Source: Seonamhaeicola maritimus
Lineage (GTDB): Bacteria > Bacteroidota > Bacteroidia > Flavobacteriales > Flavobacteriaceae
NCBI RefSeq assembly: GCF_008056315.1
Contig: NZ_VRKQ01000010.1
Location: 434,001-498,000 of the forward strand
DNA length: 64,000 nucleotides
Direction: 5' to 3'
Under the pieces are notes generated by a model. The model searched no databases, had not been told where the DNA came from, and saw nothing but the letters and a program-made list of their open reading frames with translations. Positions 34,691 through 45,627 of this stretch are shown here, in pieces (the first letter of the stretch is position 1; every line of letters starts with the position of its first letter). A program made the translations under genes and the position numbers.

Positions 34691-36334
34691 ATGAAAAAGA
34701 TTATTAAAGCCCTTAAAATACCAGCTATTGCTATATTGTTGGTAACATCAATTATTGCTTGTGATAAAGAATTCTACGTTATAGAAAGTGATGTTTTAGG
34801 AAAAGACAATGCCAATTTTAATACAAAATTTGAATTTCTTCCTATTATTTCATATAACAAAAAGCTGGACTCTATTCAAATAAACAATTTACCATCTAAC
34901 TTATTGGGTTATTTTGATGACCCTGAGTATGGTCCTACTACTGCAAGTGTTATAACTCAAATTGTGCCAACTTCTTTTAATCCTGATTTTGGAAAAAACC
35001 CTGTAATAGATTCTGTAATATTAAATATTCCTTATTATAGTAAAGCTGTTAGTATTGATGAAGCAACAGGGAACACGCAGTATTCTATAAGCGACTCTTT
35101 GTATGGAAATAAAGACGCAAACATCAGATTGTCCGTTTATGAAAATGGATATTTTCTTCGAGATATTAACCCGGATAATTTAGGGGAACCTCAAAATTAT
35201 TTTTCGCATGCCAGTCATGGTACTACAGATAATTTTGCCAGAACAGATAATAGCTTGATTAATTTTGATGATTTTGCAGGGAATCAAATAAAAGATACTG
35301 TTTTCAGCCCGAGTAGTAATGCTATTGAAACTTGGGTAATTAGTGAAACAGACACCACTAAAACATTAAGTGTGCCAGCATTTAGGGCAAAACTTGACAA
35401 ACCGTTTTGGAAAACCACTATTTTGGACAAAGAAGGTGGAGCTGAGTTGAGCAACTCTAATAACTTTAAAAATTATTTTAGAGGTCTTTATTTTAAAGCT
35501 GAAGCTATAAATAATGATGGTAATATGGTACTGTTAAATTTTGGGTCAGCTGACGCAAAAATTACCATTCACTACACCAAAGAAGATGAAGACGATGCAA
35601 CTATCAAAACTCAAGCTACTTACACTTTTAACTTTCTTGGAAATAGGCTAAATACCTTTATTAATAATTATAACATAGCCTTAACCAATGGAAATAAAAC
35701 CGATGGTGATGATAAGTTATATTTAAAAGGTGGTGAAGGTTCTATGGCTGTGGTTGAATTATTCCCAACACCAGAAGCCTTAAATGATTTTATTGATGAT
35801 TTTAGAATTTCTATTGGCGATAATGAATATTTAAAAGAAGAGACAACAGGAGATTTTATTTTAAGCAAGTTAATTAATGAAGCGCATTTGGTAATTTATG
35901 AAGATGAAGGAATAAATGCTGGCGGAGACTCTGATTTTCATAAATATGACAGAATTTATGCCTACGATGTTAAGAACAACACTCCTACTATTGATTATAT
36001 AATTGATCCTACAGATAATGCTGCTAACCCATTAAACTCCAAAGTGCTTCATCTAACTCAAAGAGACACTATTGAAAAGAGTTACAAAGTACGATTAACA
36101 GGACTTTTAAATAATATTCTTCAAAGAGATTCTACTAACACCAAAATAGGTTTAGTACTATCTACCAATGTTAATGCAACAACTAATGTTGAAATATTAA
36201 ATAGTGAAGATTATGTGACCGGAGTTCCAGCAGCTACGGTTATTTCTCCTAGAGGAACTGTTTTACACGGAACCAATAGTTCAAACTCTGACAAGAGAAT
36301 GAAATTAAAATTGTTTTTTACTGAACCTAAATAA
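34691..36334 (+). CDS. DUF4270 family lipoprotein
   Basis: The 547-residue lipoprotein (lipobox SIIAC, Cys24) belongs to the Bacteroidota-specific DUF4270 family. Family-like segments include NTKFEFLPIISYNKKLDSIQ, LLGYFDDPEYGPTTASVITQ, a FNPDFGKNPVIDSVILNIPYY strand and a long beta-rich C-terminal half ending in KRMKLKLFFTEPK. It is likely surface- or periplasm-exposed at the outer membrane. The function is unknown. It sits between the glycosyltransferase-domain gene and glmS (17-base gap), a linkage that suggests co-expression with amino-sugar and envelope synthesis. Confidence 0.9.
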   Translation: MKKIIKALKIPAIAILLVTSIIACDKEFYVIESDVLGKDNANFNTKFEFLPIISYNKKLDSIQINNLPSNLLGYFDDPEYGPTTASVITQIVPTSFNPDFGKNPVIDSVILNIPYYSKAVSIDEATGNTQYSISDSLYGNKDANIRLSVYENGYFLRDINPDNLGEPQNYFSHASHGTTDNFARTDNSLINFDDFAGNQIKDTVFSPSSNAIETWVISETDTTKTLSVPAFRAKLDKPFWKTTILDKEGGAELSNSNNFKNYFRGLYFKAEAINNDGNMVLLNFGSADAKITIHYTKEDEDDATIKTQATYTFNFLGNRLNTFINNYNIALTNGNKTDGDDKLYLKGGEGSMAVVELFPTPEALNDFIDDFRISIGDNEYLKEETTGDFILSKLINEAHLVIYEDEGINAGGDSDFHKYDRIYAYDVKNNTPTIDYIIDPTDNAANPLNSKVLHLTQRDTIEKSYKVRLTGLLNNILQRDSTNTKIGLVLSTNVNATTNVEILNSEDYVTGVPAATVISPRGTVLHGTNSSNSDKRMKLKLFFTEPK

Positions 36335-36351
36335 ATTATATATTTAATCTT

Positions 36352-38199
36352 ATGTGTGGAATCGTTGGATATATTGGCCACCGAGAGGCTTACCCCATAA
36401 TTGTTGAAGGACTTAAACGGTTAGAATATAGAGGTTATGATAGTGCTGGAATTGCCCTATTTGATGGGAAAGATCTTAAAGTTTCCAAAACCAAAGGTAA
36501 AGTTGTTGATTTAGAAGAACTTTCAGAAAAGGAAATCTCAAAACATGGAAAGTTAGGTATTGGACATACCCGATGGGCAACTCATGGTGTTCCTAATGAT
36601 ATTAATTCCCATCCGCATATTTCCAATTCTGGAGATTTAGTTATCATTCATAATGGAATTATTGAAAACTATGCATCATTAAAAAAAGCGCTAACTTTAA
36701 GAGAATATACTTTTAAATCTGACACCGATACTGAAGTTTTAGTAAATTTAATAGAAGATGTAAAAAAACAAGAAAAAGTAAAACTTGGCAAGGCAGTTCA
36801 GATAGCTTTAAACCAAGTTATTGGCGCCTATGCCATTACAGTTTTTGACAAAAACAAACCCGAGGAAGTTGTAGTTGCACGGTTAGGAAGTCCTTTAGCT
36901 GTTGGTATTGGTGAAGACGAATTTTTTATAGCTAGTGATGCCTCGCCTTTTATAGAATACACTAAAGACGCCATTTATTTAGAAGATGAAGAAATGGCTA
37001 TTATTAGACGTCATAAAGGAATCAAAGTAAGGAAAATTAAGGATGACTCCATAGTAGCTCCCTACATTCAAAAACTTCAATTAAACCTTGAAGAAATTGA
37101 AAAAGGTGGCTTTGATCATTTTATGCTAAAAGAAATTCATGAGCAGCCTAAAGCTATTAGTGACACCTATAGAGGGAGACTTTCTAGGGATAAGGCCATT
37201 ATAAAAATGGCTGGAGTTGAAGACAATATGAAAAAATTTCTCAATGCTAATAGAATTATTATTGTTGCTTGTGGTACATCATGGCATGCAGGCTTAGTGG
37301 CTGAATACATTTTTGAGGACTTGGCTAGAATTCCAGTTGAAGTTGAATACGCATCCGAATTCAGATATAGAAACCCAGTTATAAGAGAAGATGATGTTTT
37401 AATAGCCATTTCTCAATCGGGTGAAACCGCTGACACTTTAGCCGCAATAAAATTAGCAAAATCTAAGGGCGCCTTTGTATTTGGTGTTTGCAATGTAGTT
37501 GGTTCATCAATAGCTAGAGAAACTGATGCAGGAGCTTATACCCATGCTGGTCCAGAAATAGGAGTAGCGTCTACAAAAGCATTTACAACGCAAATAACTG
37601 TTTTAACATTAATGGCCTTAAGATTAGCTAGAGCTAAGGGCACCATTAATAGTTCTGATTTTCATCGTCACTTATTAGAATTAGAAATGATTCCTAAAAA
37701 AGTCGAAGAAGCTTTAAAGTCTGATGCTCACATTAGAATTATAGCGGACATTTACAAAGATGCCCCTAACTGTTTATATCTAGGAAGGGGTTATAATTTT
37801 CCTGTAGCACTAGAAGGAGCCTTAAAACTAAAAGAGATTTCATACATACATGCAGAAGGATATCCAGCTGCTGAAATGAAGCATGGCCCCATAGCATTAA
37901 TAGATGAAAATATGCCTATTGTGGTAATTGCCACCAAAAAAGGACATTACGAAAAAGTGGTTAGCAATATTCAAGAAATAAAATCTAGAAAAGGAAAAAT
38001 TATTGGAATAGTGACCGAAGGTGACACCCAAGTTAGAGAGTTGGCAGACCATATAATTGAAGTTCCTGAAACTCTAGAATCTCTATCGCCATTATTAAAC
38101 ACAATACCTTTACAACTATTATCTTATCATATCGCCGTGATGCTAGGAAAAAATGTTGATCAACCAAGAAATTTGGCAAAATCTGTTACCGTAGAATAG
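36352..38199 (+). CDS. glmS: Glutamine-fructose-6-phosphate aminotransferase (isomerizing)
   Basis: GlmS makes glucosamine 6-phosphate, the first committed step to UDP-GlcNAc. The 615-residue product has the N-terminal nucleophile Cys2 (MCGIVGYIG), the glutaminase segments GIGHTRWATHG and HNGIIENY, and two SIS domains with ACGTSWHAGLVAEY, ISQSGETADTLAA, STKAFTTQ and the C-terminal LAKSVTVE. The initiator Met must be removed to free Cys. It is the last gene of a three-gene plus-strand unit. No glmS ribozyme-like structure is seen in its 17-base upstream gap. Confidence 0.99.
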   Translation: MCGIVGYIGHREAYPIIVEGLKRLEYRGYDSAGIALFDGKDLKVSKTKGKVVDLEELSEKEISKHGKLGIGHTRWATHGVPNDINSHPHISNSGDLVIIHNGIIENYASLKKALTLREYTFKSDTDTEVLVNLIEDVKKQEKVKLGKAVQIALNQVIGAYAITVFDKNKPEEVVVARLGSPLAVGIGEDEFFIASDASPFIEYTKDAIYLEDEEMAIIRRHKGIKVRKIKDDSIVAPYIQKLQLNLEEIEKGGFDHFMLKEIHEQPKAISDTYRGRLSRDKAIIKMAGVEDNMKKFLNANRIIIVACGTSWHAGLVAEYIFEDLARIPVEVEYASEFRYRNPVIREDDVLIAISQSGETADTLAAIKLAKSKGAFVFGVCNVVGSSIARETDAGAYTHAGPEIGVASTKAFTTQITVLTLMALRLARAKGTINSSDFHRHLLELEMIPKKVEEALKSDAHIRIIADIYKDAPNCLYLGRGYNFPVALEGALKLKEISYIHAEGYPAAEMKHGPIALIDENMPIVVIATKKGHYEKVVSNIQEIKSRKGKIIGIVTEGDTQVRELADHIIEVPETLESLSPLLNTIPLQLLSYHIAVMLGKNVDQPRNLAKSVTVE

Positions 38200-38514
38200 T
38201 TTTTCATAAATTATATTATTTCTTTAGCACTATATAAAAAAATCAGTTTAAAAGGTTACTCAACTTACCATTCTAATTATATCCGAATTTATCTCTTAAA
38301 CACTATTCCGGATATTAAATTAATTTATATTCAGACCTTAGCTAAAATTGAGAATTTTTGAATTATAAGCCGTAAAATCTTTGGCTTTTAACATTGATTT
38401 TTATAAATTATACATTTAAAGTTCACTTTTTTTTAATCATTTTTATTATGCATGCATAATTTTTATGATATTATTTTTATATTGTTCTAATAATTAAAAT
38501 CTAATTCACTCTAA
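38200..38514. other. 315-base intergenic region with a 16-bp perfect palindrome
   Basis: No gene is supported here. The region is very AT-rich. ATTATGCATGCATAAT at 38445-38460 is a perfect 16-bp palindrome, 55-70 bases before the receptor ATG, and may be an operator. A weak hairpin (AAGCC / GGCTT near 38368-38388) could end glmS transcription. No exact TAnnTTTG element at a good distance was found. Confidence 0.4.
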
Positions 38515-41340
38515 ATGAAAACAATTATCCCTTTATTAGTGTTGTTTTTTTGTAGTTTATCTTATTCTCAAACAACTATTTCTGGTTCTGTAAAAGATGA
38601 TAATGGGCAACCAATTCCTGGTGCAAATATTATCATAATTGGTACTACCACAGGAACCGTGACAGATTTTGATGGTAATTTTACCCTCAATTATTCTCAA
38701 AACCCTCCATTTACTATTCGGGCTAGTAGTGTTGGATTTGAAACAACTAGCGAGGAAGTAACCTCAAATAATCAGAAAATCGATTTTGTTTTAGTTGAAG
38801 GAAACGCTTTAGATGAGGTCATAATTTCTGCGTCTAGAACACCCGAAAGGATTTTTGAATCACCAGTAACAGTAGAACGTTTTGGTTTAAAAGAAATTAG
38901 AAACACAGCTTCAGCTGATTTTTATGATGGGCTTGAAAACTTAAAAGGTGTTGATGTAAACACCAACAGTTTAACTTTTAAATCTGTAAATACTAGGGGA
39001 TTTGCGACCTTTGCAAACAATCGTTTTATGCAATTGGTGGATGGCATGGACAACTCAACACCAGCACTTAACTTTCCTATTGGTAATTTAGTTGGAATGA
39101 TAGAAACGGACGTTCAAAGTGTGGAAATATTACCAGGTGCCGCATCGGCTCTTTATGGGGCTAACGCTTTCAATGGAATATTATTTATGCGTAGCAAAAG
39201 TCCTTTTGATCATCATGGTATAAGTGCGTATTATAAACAAGGCATTACATCACAAGAATCTGCTGGAGATAATGACTATAAAGATTTTGGAATTAGAGCT
39301 GCTCATAAATTTAGTGATAAGTTTGCAGCAAAAGTTAACTTTGGTTATCTACAGGGTACCGACTGGATGGCAACCAGTGAAGAAGACAAACTTAATAGAG
39401 GTTTTGACAGAACTAATCCTGATTATGATGGTATTAATATTCATGGCGACGACGAGAGCCTTAATATGACTCTCGTTGCAGGTGGGCTTGTTCAAGCTGG
39501 AATACTCCCACAAGCTTTAGCAGATTTGGTACCTTCTCAAAGTGTAAGTAGGACGGGATATGCTGAACGTGATTTAACAGATTATAATGCCGAAAGTGTA
39601 AAAGCAGATTGGGGTTTGTATTTTAGACCATGGGCGGATGATTTTGAGATCCAGTATGTTGGAAAAGTAGGAGTTGGTACTACTATTTATCAAGGAGCCA
39701 ACAGATATAACATAAAAGGATTTTTTCAACAACAACATAAATTAGAGTTTAAAAACAATAATTTCTATTTAAGAGGTTATGTTGTCACGGATAAAGCAGG
39801 AGACTCTTACGACATGAGCTTTACAGGTAGAAATATTAATAGAGCTTGGAAAGATGATTTAACTTGGCATGGCGAATATGTTAGTACTTTTGCCCAAGCA
39901 TTTGCCGGACTCATACCTAATGTTCCTGCTGGAAATGCGGATGCCGCACACGTTCTTGCTAGACAAATAGCAGAAATGGGGCGGTTTGAGCCTGGAACTC
40001 CAGAATTTGAAGCCGCATTTAACAAAAGCATCAATGACCCAAATTTAGCCACAGGATCAAAATTTCAAGACGCTTCTAAGTATTACCATGCCGATGCTAA
40101 TTACAATTTTAGTCATTTATGGGATGTTGCCGAAGTGCAAGTGGGAGGTTCCTATAGAAAATATAGCTTAAACTCATCAGGAACCATTTATACCGATACT
40201 GATGGCTCAATAGATTATTCTGAATTTGGTTTATATACTCAAATTCAAAAGAATATGGAACTTAATGAAGCTTTAAAATTAAAACTTACGGGGTCAATTC
40301 GTTATGATAAATCTGAGTTTTTTGATGGTTTCCTTTCTCCAAGATTTTCTGCTGGTTTAACTGTTAACGAAAACCATAATATAAGGGCTTCTGTACAAAC
40401 AGGGTTTAGAAATCCTACTACACAAGATTTATTTATTGGATTAAATTCCGGTAGGGCTGTATTAATAGGGGCTGCTCCAGATAATTTAGATAGATATTCC
40501 AGAGATTACCCAGTTAGTTTAGCAGCGCAAGTAGGGTTAGGGCAACCATCTAGCATTACCCAAACAGGACGAGCTGCCTACGAAAACTCATATACAGCAG
40601 CTTCATTCTTACAAGTGTTAGCAACAGGCAACCCAACACTTTTAGAAGTTGCAAATCCAGATGTTGTTAAACCCGAACAAATAACCTCTTTTGAAATAGG
40701 ATATCGTGGTAAACTCAGCAATTTTACTGTGGATTTTAGTGCTTATTACAACTCTTATAAAGACTTCTTAACGCAACCTGTAGTAGTATCTCCATTATAT
40801 GGAAATGTAACAGACAGTACACCGGTACCCGGTATTGGGTTACCTCTTTCGGCAGTATCTATTGCCAATGGGGACTTCCAATTATATAGCACTTACACCA
40901 ATTCCCCTGCCAATGTCAATTCTTATGGAGCATCTTTAGGTCTATCGACTAAAGTTTTTGGAGACTTTGATTTAAGCGGAAGCTATACCTATGCTAAGCT
41001 AGACTTCGATCAAGAGTCTAATCCAGGCTTAACAACAAACTTTAATACACCAGAACATAGAGCTAAAGTATCTTTTGGCAACACTAATTTGTTTAAAAAC
41101 TTTGGGTTCAATGTAGCGTGGCGATGGAGTGATAATTACTTTTGGGAATCATCTTTTGGCAACGGAGCTGTACCAGCGTACAATGTTATTGACGCACAAA
41201 TTAATTTAAAAGTTCCTAGCTTAAAATCATCGTTTAAAGCTGGAGCCACAAACTTATTAGGGGACGATTATACACAGGCCTTTGGAACAGGTTTTATAGG
41301 CTCTATGTATTATGTCTCTTGGGTAATTAACAACCTATAA
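38515..41340 (+). CDS. TonB-dependent outer-membrane receptor
   Basis: The 941-residue protein starts with a signal peptide (LSYS-QT, about residue 19), a carboxypeptidase-D-like domain at 20-95 (SGSVKDDNGQPIPGANI, VTDFDGNFTLNY), a TonB-box-like LDEVIISASRTPERI, a plug (FYDGLENLKGVDVNTNS, VNTRGFATFANNRFMQLVDG, VEILPGAASALYGANAFNGILFM), and a large barrel. The C-terminus (MYYVSWVINNL) is less aromatic than usual. The GAASALYGANAFNG motif is strongly conserved in this receptor class. No SusD partner or transporter flanks it: it stands between glmS and atpD with its own leader and terminator. The ligand is unknown. Confidence 0.93.
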   Translation: MKTIIPLLVLFFCSLSYSQTTISGSVKDDNGQPIPGANIIIIGTTTGTVTDFDGNFTLNYSQNPPFTIRASSVGFETTSEEVTSNNQKIDFVLVEGNALDEVIISASRTPERIFESPVTVERFGLKEIRNTASADFYDGLENLKGVDVNTNSLTFKSVNTRGFATFANNRFMQLVDGMDNSTPALNFPIGNLVGMIETDVQSVEILPGAASALYGANAFNGILFMRSKSPFDHHGISAYYKQGITSQESAGDNDYKDFGIRAAHKFSDKFAAKVNFGYLQGTDWMATSEEDKLNRGFDRTNPDYDGINIHGDDESLNMTLVAGGLVQAGILPQALADLVPSQSVSRTGYAERDLTDYNAESVKADWGLYFRPWADDFEIQYVGKVGVGTTIYQGANRYNIKGFFQQQHKLEFKNNNFYLRGYVVTDKAGDSYDMSFTGRNINRAWKDDLTWHGEYVSTFAQAFAGLIPNVPAGNADAAHVLARQIAEMGRFEPGTPEFEAAFNKSINDPNLATGSKFQDASKYYHADANYNFSHLWDVAEVQVGGSYRKYSLNSSGTIYTDTDGSIDYSEFGLYTQIQKNMELNEALKLKLTGSIRYDKSEFFDGFLSPRFSAGLTVNENHNIRASVQTGFRNPTTQDLFIGLNSGRAVLIGAAPDNLDRYSRDYPVSLAAQVGLGQPSSITQTGRAAYENSYTAASFLQVLATGNPTLLEVANPDVVKPEQITSFEIGYRGKLSNFTVDFSAYYNSYKDFLTQPVVVSPLYGNVTDSTPVPGIGLPLSAVSIANGDFQLYSTYTNSPANVNSYGASLGLSTKVFGDFDLSGSYTYAKLDFDQESNPGLTTNFNTPEHRAKVSFGNTNLFKNFGFNVAWRWSDNYFWESSFGNGAVPAYNVIDAQINLKVPSLKSSFKAGATNLLGDDYTQAFGTGFIGSMYYVSWVINNL

Positions 41341-41360
41341 AACAGAAAAATAACCATATC

Positions 41361-41391
41361 AAAAACACCTTCAATTTGAAGGTGTTTTTTT
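41361..41391 (+). terminator. Intrinsic terminator downstream of the second receptor gene
   Basis: AAAAACACCTTCAA pairs with TTGAAGGTGTTTTT around a very short centre, followed by T-rich sequence (TTTTTTATTA). It begins 21 bases after the receptor stop. Confidence 0.88.
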
Positions 41392-41438
41392 ATTACAAAA
41401 AAGCTAAAAAAACCACTTTATTTTTAAATTAAAAAATA

Positions 41439-41446
41439 TATCTTTG
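41439..41446 (+). promoter_or_regulatory. Candidate -7 element for atpD-atpC
   Basis: TATCTTTG fits TAnnTTTG exactly, about 60 bases before the atpD ATG and just past the upstream terminator, where a new promoter is required. No TTG is seen at -33. Confidence 0.55.
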
Positions 41447-41503
41447 CAGCCGAAAACAAAACATGTTTTCAGACAATTAAATCGCATAATATTAAACATA
41501 TAA

Positions 41504-43015
<1,512 letters not shown>

Positions 43016-43059
43016 TTCAATTGACAATTGTCAATTATTAATTATCAATTGGAAAAACT

Positions 43060-43338
43060 ATGTATTTAGAAATTGTATCACCTGAAGCAACCTTATTTAG
43101 TGGAGAAGTAACTAGTGTTGCTGTTCCGGGAGTAAACGGAGATTTTGAGATGTTAAATAATCACGCTCCTATTGTCTCGATACTTAAAGAAGGATTCGTT
43201 AAAATTTCAGGTAATATAGAATTAGACGAAGAAGTAGAAGATAAATTCACAAAAGGCGATAAAGGCGCTACTTTATTAAAAATAAACTCTGGCACTATAG
43301 AGATGAAAGATAATAAAGTGATTGTTTTAGCAGATTAA
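43060..43338 (+). CDS. atpC: F0F1 ATP synthase subunit epsilon (short form)
   Basis: The 92-residue protein equals the N-terminal beta-sandwich of subunit epsilon (YLEIVSPEATLFSGEVTSVAVPGVNGDFEMLNNHAPIVSIL is the family core, split here across residues 2-42). The C-terminal two-helix domain that inhibits ATP hydrolysis in E. coli is missing, which is common in Bacteroidota. It lies 44 bases downstream of atpD, and the intervening bases contain a short inverted repeat (CAATTGACAATTG). A long bidirectional terminator follows. Confidence 0.95.
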   Translation: MYLEIVSPEATLFSGEVTSVAVPGVNGDFEMLNNHAPIVSILKEGFVKISGNIELDEEVEDKFTKGDKGATLLKINSGTIEMKDNKVIVLAD

Positions 43339-43349
43339 TTTATCTTAAC

Positions 43350-43397
43350 ATAAATATTAAAAAGGCGAACCAGTTGGTTCGCCTTTTTAATATTTAT
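43350..43397. terminator. Bidirectional terminator between atpC and the TM2 gene
   Basis: A perfect 23-bp stem surrounds a 2-base centre, with core AAAAAGGCGAACCA and its complement; A-tracts on one side and T-tracts on the other serve both strands. It lies between the converging atpC and TM2-protein genes. Confidence 0.9.
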
Positions 43398-43458
43398 AAT
43401 AGTTTCAATCAAGTAAATGAAAAGTTTTTACTTAAAAAAAACTAAGTTATGAAGTGTA

Positions 43459-43911
43459 TTAAAACCAAGCCTTTTTTCCGGCTTGATATGTATTATAAAA
43501 TTCTTCGTCAGACTTAGTTAAATAAATGATACCTTCAATTAAACCAACTATTCCCATTGCACTTGCTCCAATTCCGCAAGTAAAAGCCCCAATAACTAAA
43601 GTTACCACTAGCATTATAATTCCTTCCTTATTATATCCAAGAATGAATTTATGCACACCTAAAGCTCCTAAAATAATAGCTAAAACCCCAGCAAGCACTT
43701 TCTTATTATCTCCTGTGGCTTTATCAAATGCCTCTTTGGCATCATCAGCAAACTCAGAGGCTGCTTCTTTAGCTTCTTCTGCAAATTCCTTAGCTTTTTC
43801 TTTGGCTTCACCCGCCATTTCTCCTGCTTTATCCGCAGCTTTTTTAGCTCCTTCTTTAGCGTCTCCTAACATATCATTTAGGTCGTCACTTAAATTTTTT
43901 TCATCAGACAT
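43459..43911 (-). CDS. TM2-domain protein with Ala/Lys/Glu-rich amphipathic repeats
   Basis: Residues about 10-75 of this 150-residue protein are low-complexity helix built from imperfect 7- to 11-residue units such as AKEGAKKAADKAGE and AKEFAEEAKEAA, resembling LEA or apolipoprotein-like segments. A TM2 domain follows: DNKKVLAGVLAIILGALGVHKFILGY, then a second helix rich in Gly and Ile and the tail LTKSDEEFYNTYQAGKKAW. TM2 proteins are small membrane proteins of unclear function. A stress or membrane-protective role would fit the repeats but is speculative. It converges with atpC. Confidence 0.85.
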   Translation of the reverse strand: MSDEKNLSDDLNDMLGDAKEGAKKAADKAGEMAGEAKEKAKEFAEEAKEAASEFADDAKEAFDKATGDNKKVLAGVLAIILGALGVHKFILGYNKEGIIMLVVTLVIGAFTCGIGASAMGIVGLIEGIIYLTKSDEEFYNTYQAGKKAWF

Positions 43912-44001
43912 TATGTATTGATTTACGGTTAGACTATAAATTTAAAAATTAAAATTCACTTTATATTATATGTGTGGTTAATTTTGATTTCGTTACAGTA
44001 A

Positions 44002-44766
44002 TTATCTAAACAACATTATTAAACCACCTATTCCAGTAACTATTATAATAAATCGACGGTAATTAGAATTAGAAATTAATTTCACTATTCTAGCCCCAAC
44101 AAAAAACCCAATAGCTACCACTGGAAATAAGGTTAAATTTAGAACCAAAGACTCCTTTGTAACTGTTTTCCAAACAAAAAAGTGAAAAGGCAATTTGAAC
44201 ACATTAATAATGAAAAATAGCCACGCTGCAGTGCCTATAAATTCATTCTTTGGCAATCGCATTGCTAAAAAATAAACGTTAGAAATAGGTCCTGCCAAGT
44301 TTCCAATCATAGTCGTAAATCCAGCTAGAAACCCTGTAGAATATGAAAAAACCTTGTTATTAGGAACACTAGTAGTTTTTCGCTTTTCAAAAATCCACAT
44401 TATTAAAATAGACCCTATGATAATCACAGCCATAACCCTTTTAAACACCACTTCTGAAACGGCATCTCCTACACAAACACCAACTAGAACCCCAATAATC
44501 ATCCATGGCATTAACATTTTTATAAACTTCCATTGTGTATGACGGTTGTAGTAGCTAACTGCTAATATATCTGCTGATATTAACATAGGTAATAAAATAC
44601 CTGTAGAGGCTTTTTCGCCAAAAACAAAGGCCAGAATTAATACAATAAGAATACCAATTCCTTTAATTCCAGATTTAGAAACCCCCAAAACAAAAGCGGC
44701 AAACCCTATGGCTAGCCACTTGAATATTGTTAGGTTATACGTTTGAAGTATTTCTGCTATTCCCAA
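44002..44766 (-). CDS. TauE/SafE family membrane permease
   Basis: The 254-residue protein has about eight hydrophobic helices in two related halves and fits the TauE/SafE (PF01925) family: FAAFVLGVSKSGIKGIGILI in the first half and YSTGFLAGFTTMIGNLAGPISNVYFLA in the second, both carrying the family Gly-rich turns. Homologues export sulfite, sulfoacetate or other organic anions. The substrate is unknown. It is 6 bases downstream of a VOC-family gene and ends a run of small genes. Confidence 0.9.
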   Translation of the reverse strand: MGIAEILQTYNLTIFKWLAIGFAAFVLGVSKSGIKGIGILIVLILAFVFGEKASTGILLPMLISADILAVSYYNRHTQWKFIKMLMPWMIIGVLVGVCVGDAVSEVVFKRVMAVIIIGSILIMWIFEKRKTTSVPNNKVFSYSTGFLAGFTTMIGNLAGPISNVYFLAMRLPKNEFIGTAAWLFFIINVFKLPFHFFVWKTVTKESLVLNLTLFPVVAIGFFVGARIVKLISNSNYRRFIIIVTGIGGLIMLFR

Positions 44767-44772
44767 ATTAAT

Positions 44773-45159
44773 TTATTTAAACGCTGCATCAATAGGTTCC
44801 CAAAGTTCAATTTTGTTCCCATCGTTATCTAAAATCCACCCAAATTTACCATAGTCATATTCTTCAATATCTCCTACAATAGTAACACCCTCTTCCTTTA
44901 AAACCCCTATTAATTCGTGTAAATTTTCAACTCTGTAATTAAACATAAAATCCTTTTTTGAAGGCTCATAATACTTTGTGTCTTCAGAAAACGGACTCCA
45001 TTGCGTTGAACAATCTTTACCATCTTTATCTTTCCACCAAAAGGTGCAACCGTAATCATCGGTATTAAAACCTAAGTGTTTTTTATACCAATCTTTAGTT
45101 TCTTTTGGATCTTTTGTTTTAAAAAACATTCCACCGATGCCTGTTACACGCTTTTTCAT
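44773..45159 (-). CDS. VOC (glyoxalase/bleomycin-resistance) family protein
   Basis: The 128-residue single-domain VOC protein shows GIGGMFFKTKDPKETKDWYKKHLG at the start and the closing WILDNDGNKIELWEP with a metal-type Glu, so it would dimerise to form active sites. The specific reaction is unknown. Its ATG overlaps the TGA of the DUF1801 gene (ATGA), so the two are translationally coupled. Confidence 0.9.
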   Translation of the reverse strand: MKKRVTGIGGMFFKTKDPKETKDWYKKHLGFNTDDYGCTFWWKDKDGKDCSTQWSPFSEDTKYYEPSKKDFMFNYRVENLHELIGVLKEEGVTIVGDIEEYDYGKFGWILDNDGNKIELWEPIDAAFK

Positions 45160-45620
45160 TTTTTTCCGTTTTTAATGGCATCTTCATAAATCTGTATCCA
45201 TTCATCTGTACCAACTTTTGCTGTTAATTCACCAATAAGTTCATAAGGTATATCATCCATTCGTTTTAACCGAATACAACTTTTACCCATATCTAATTTA
45301 TACTTACAACGTTTTGCGTATTCTGAAGTAAACCAATCATAAACCTCTTTTTTGGCATAAATAACCATACTGTAAACACCAATAAAATTTTTTTGAGAAG
45401 CCAAACTCATAAATGGCAATGGGAGTTCTGGAGTACAATGATAGCCATCTGGATATACCGAATGCGGAATAGCATAACCCAACATCCCGTACCCCATAGA
45501 TTCTTCGATACCCTTGGGTAGATTATCCAAAATTTGTTGTCTTAACTTAAGAATTGGCTCCTTTCTATCTTCTGGTAATTCGTCTAAATATTGTTGTGGT
45601 GTTGTAGCTTTTGACTGCAT
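45156..45620 (-). CDS. DUF1801 domain protein
   Basis: The 154-residue protein fits DUF1801 (YdhG-like fold): TPQQYLDELPEDRKEPILKLR, IEESMGYGMLGYAIP and FIGVYSMVIYAKKEVYDWF, with a C-terminal GKSCIRLKRMDDIP. No catalytic residues are known for the family. It is coupled to the following VOC gene by an ATGA overlap and lies 7 bases downstream of the DUF4199 gene. Confidence 0.88.
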   Translation of the reverse strand: MQSKATTPQQYLDELPEDRKEPILKLRQQILDNLPKGIEESMGYGMLGYAIPHSVYPDGYHCTPELPLPFMSLASQKNFIGVYSMVIYAKKEVYDWFTSEYAKRCKYKLDMGKSCIRLKRMDDIPYELIGELTAKVGTDEWIQIYEDAIKNGKK

Positions 45621-45627
45621 AATAACT

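Noticed and set aside
36335-36351. Possible glmS ribozyme upstream of glmS
   Set aside because: Only 17 bases separate glmS from the previous gene, far too short for the ribozyme.
43526-43921. A 131-codon plus-strand reading frame opposite the TM2 gene
   Set aside because: It mirrors the Ala/Glu/Lys-rich repeats of the real minus-strand gene and is proline/serine/alanine low complexity without a start context or family match.
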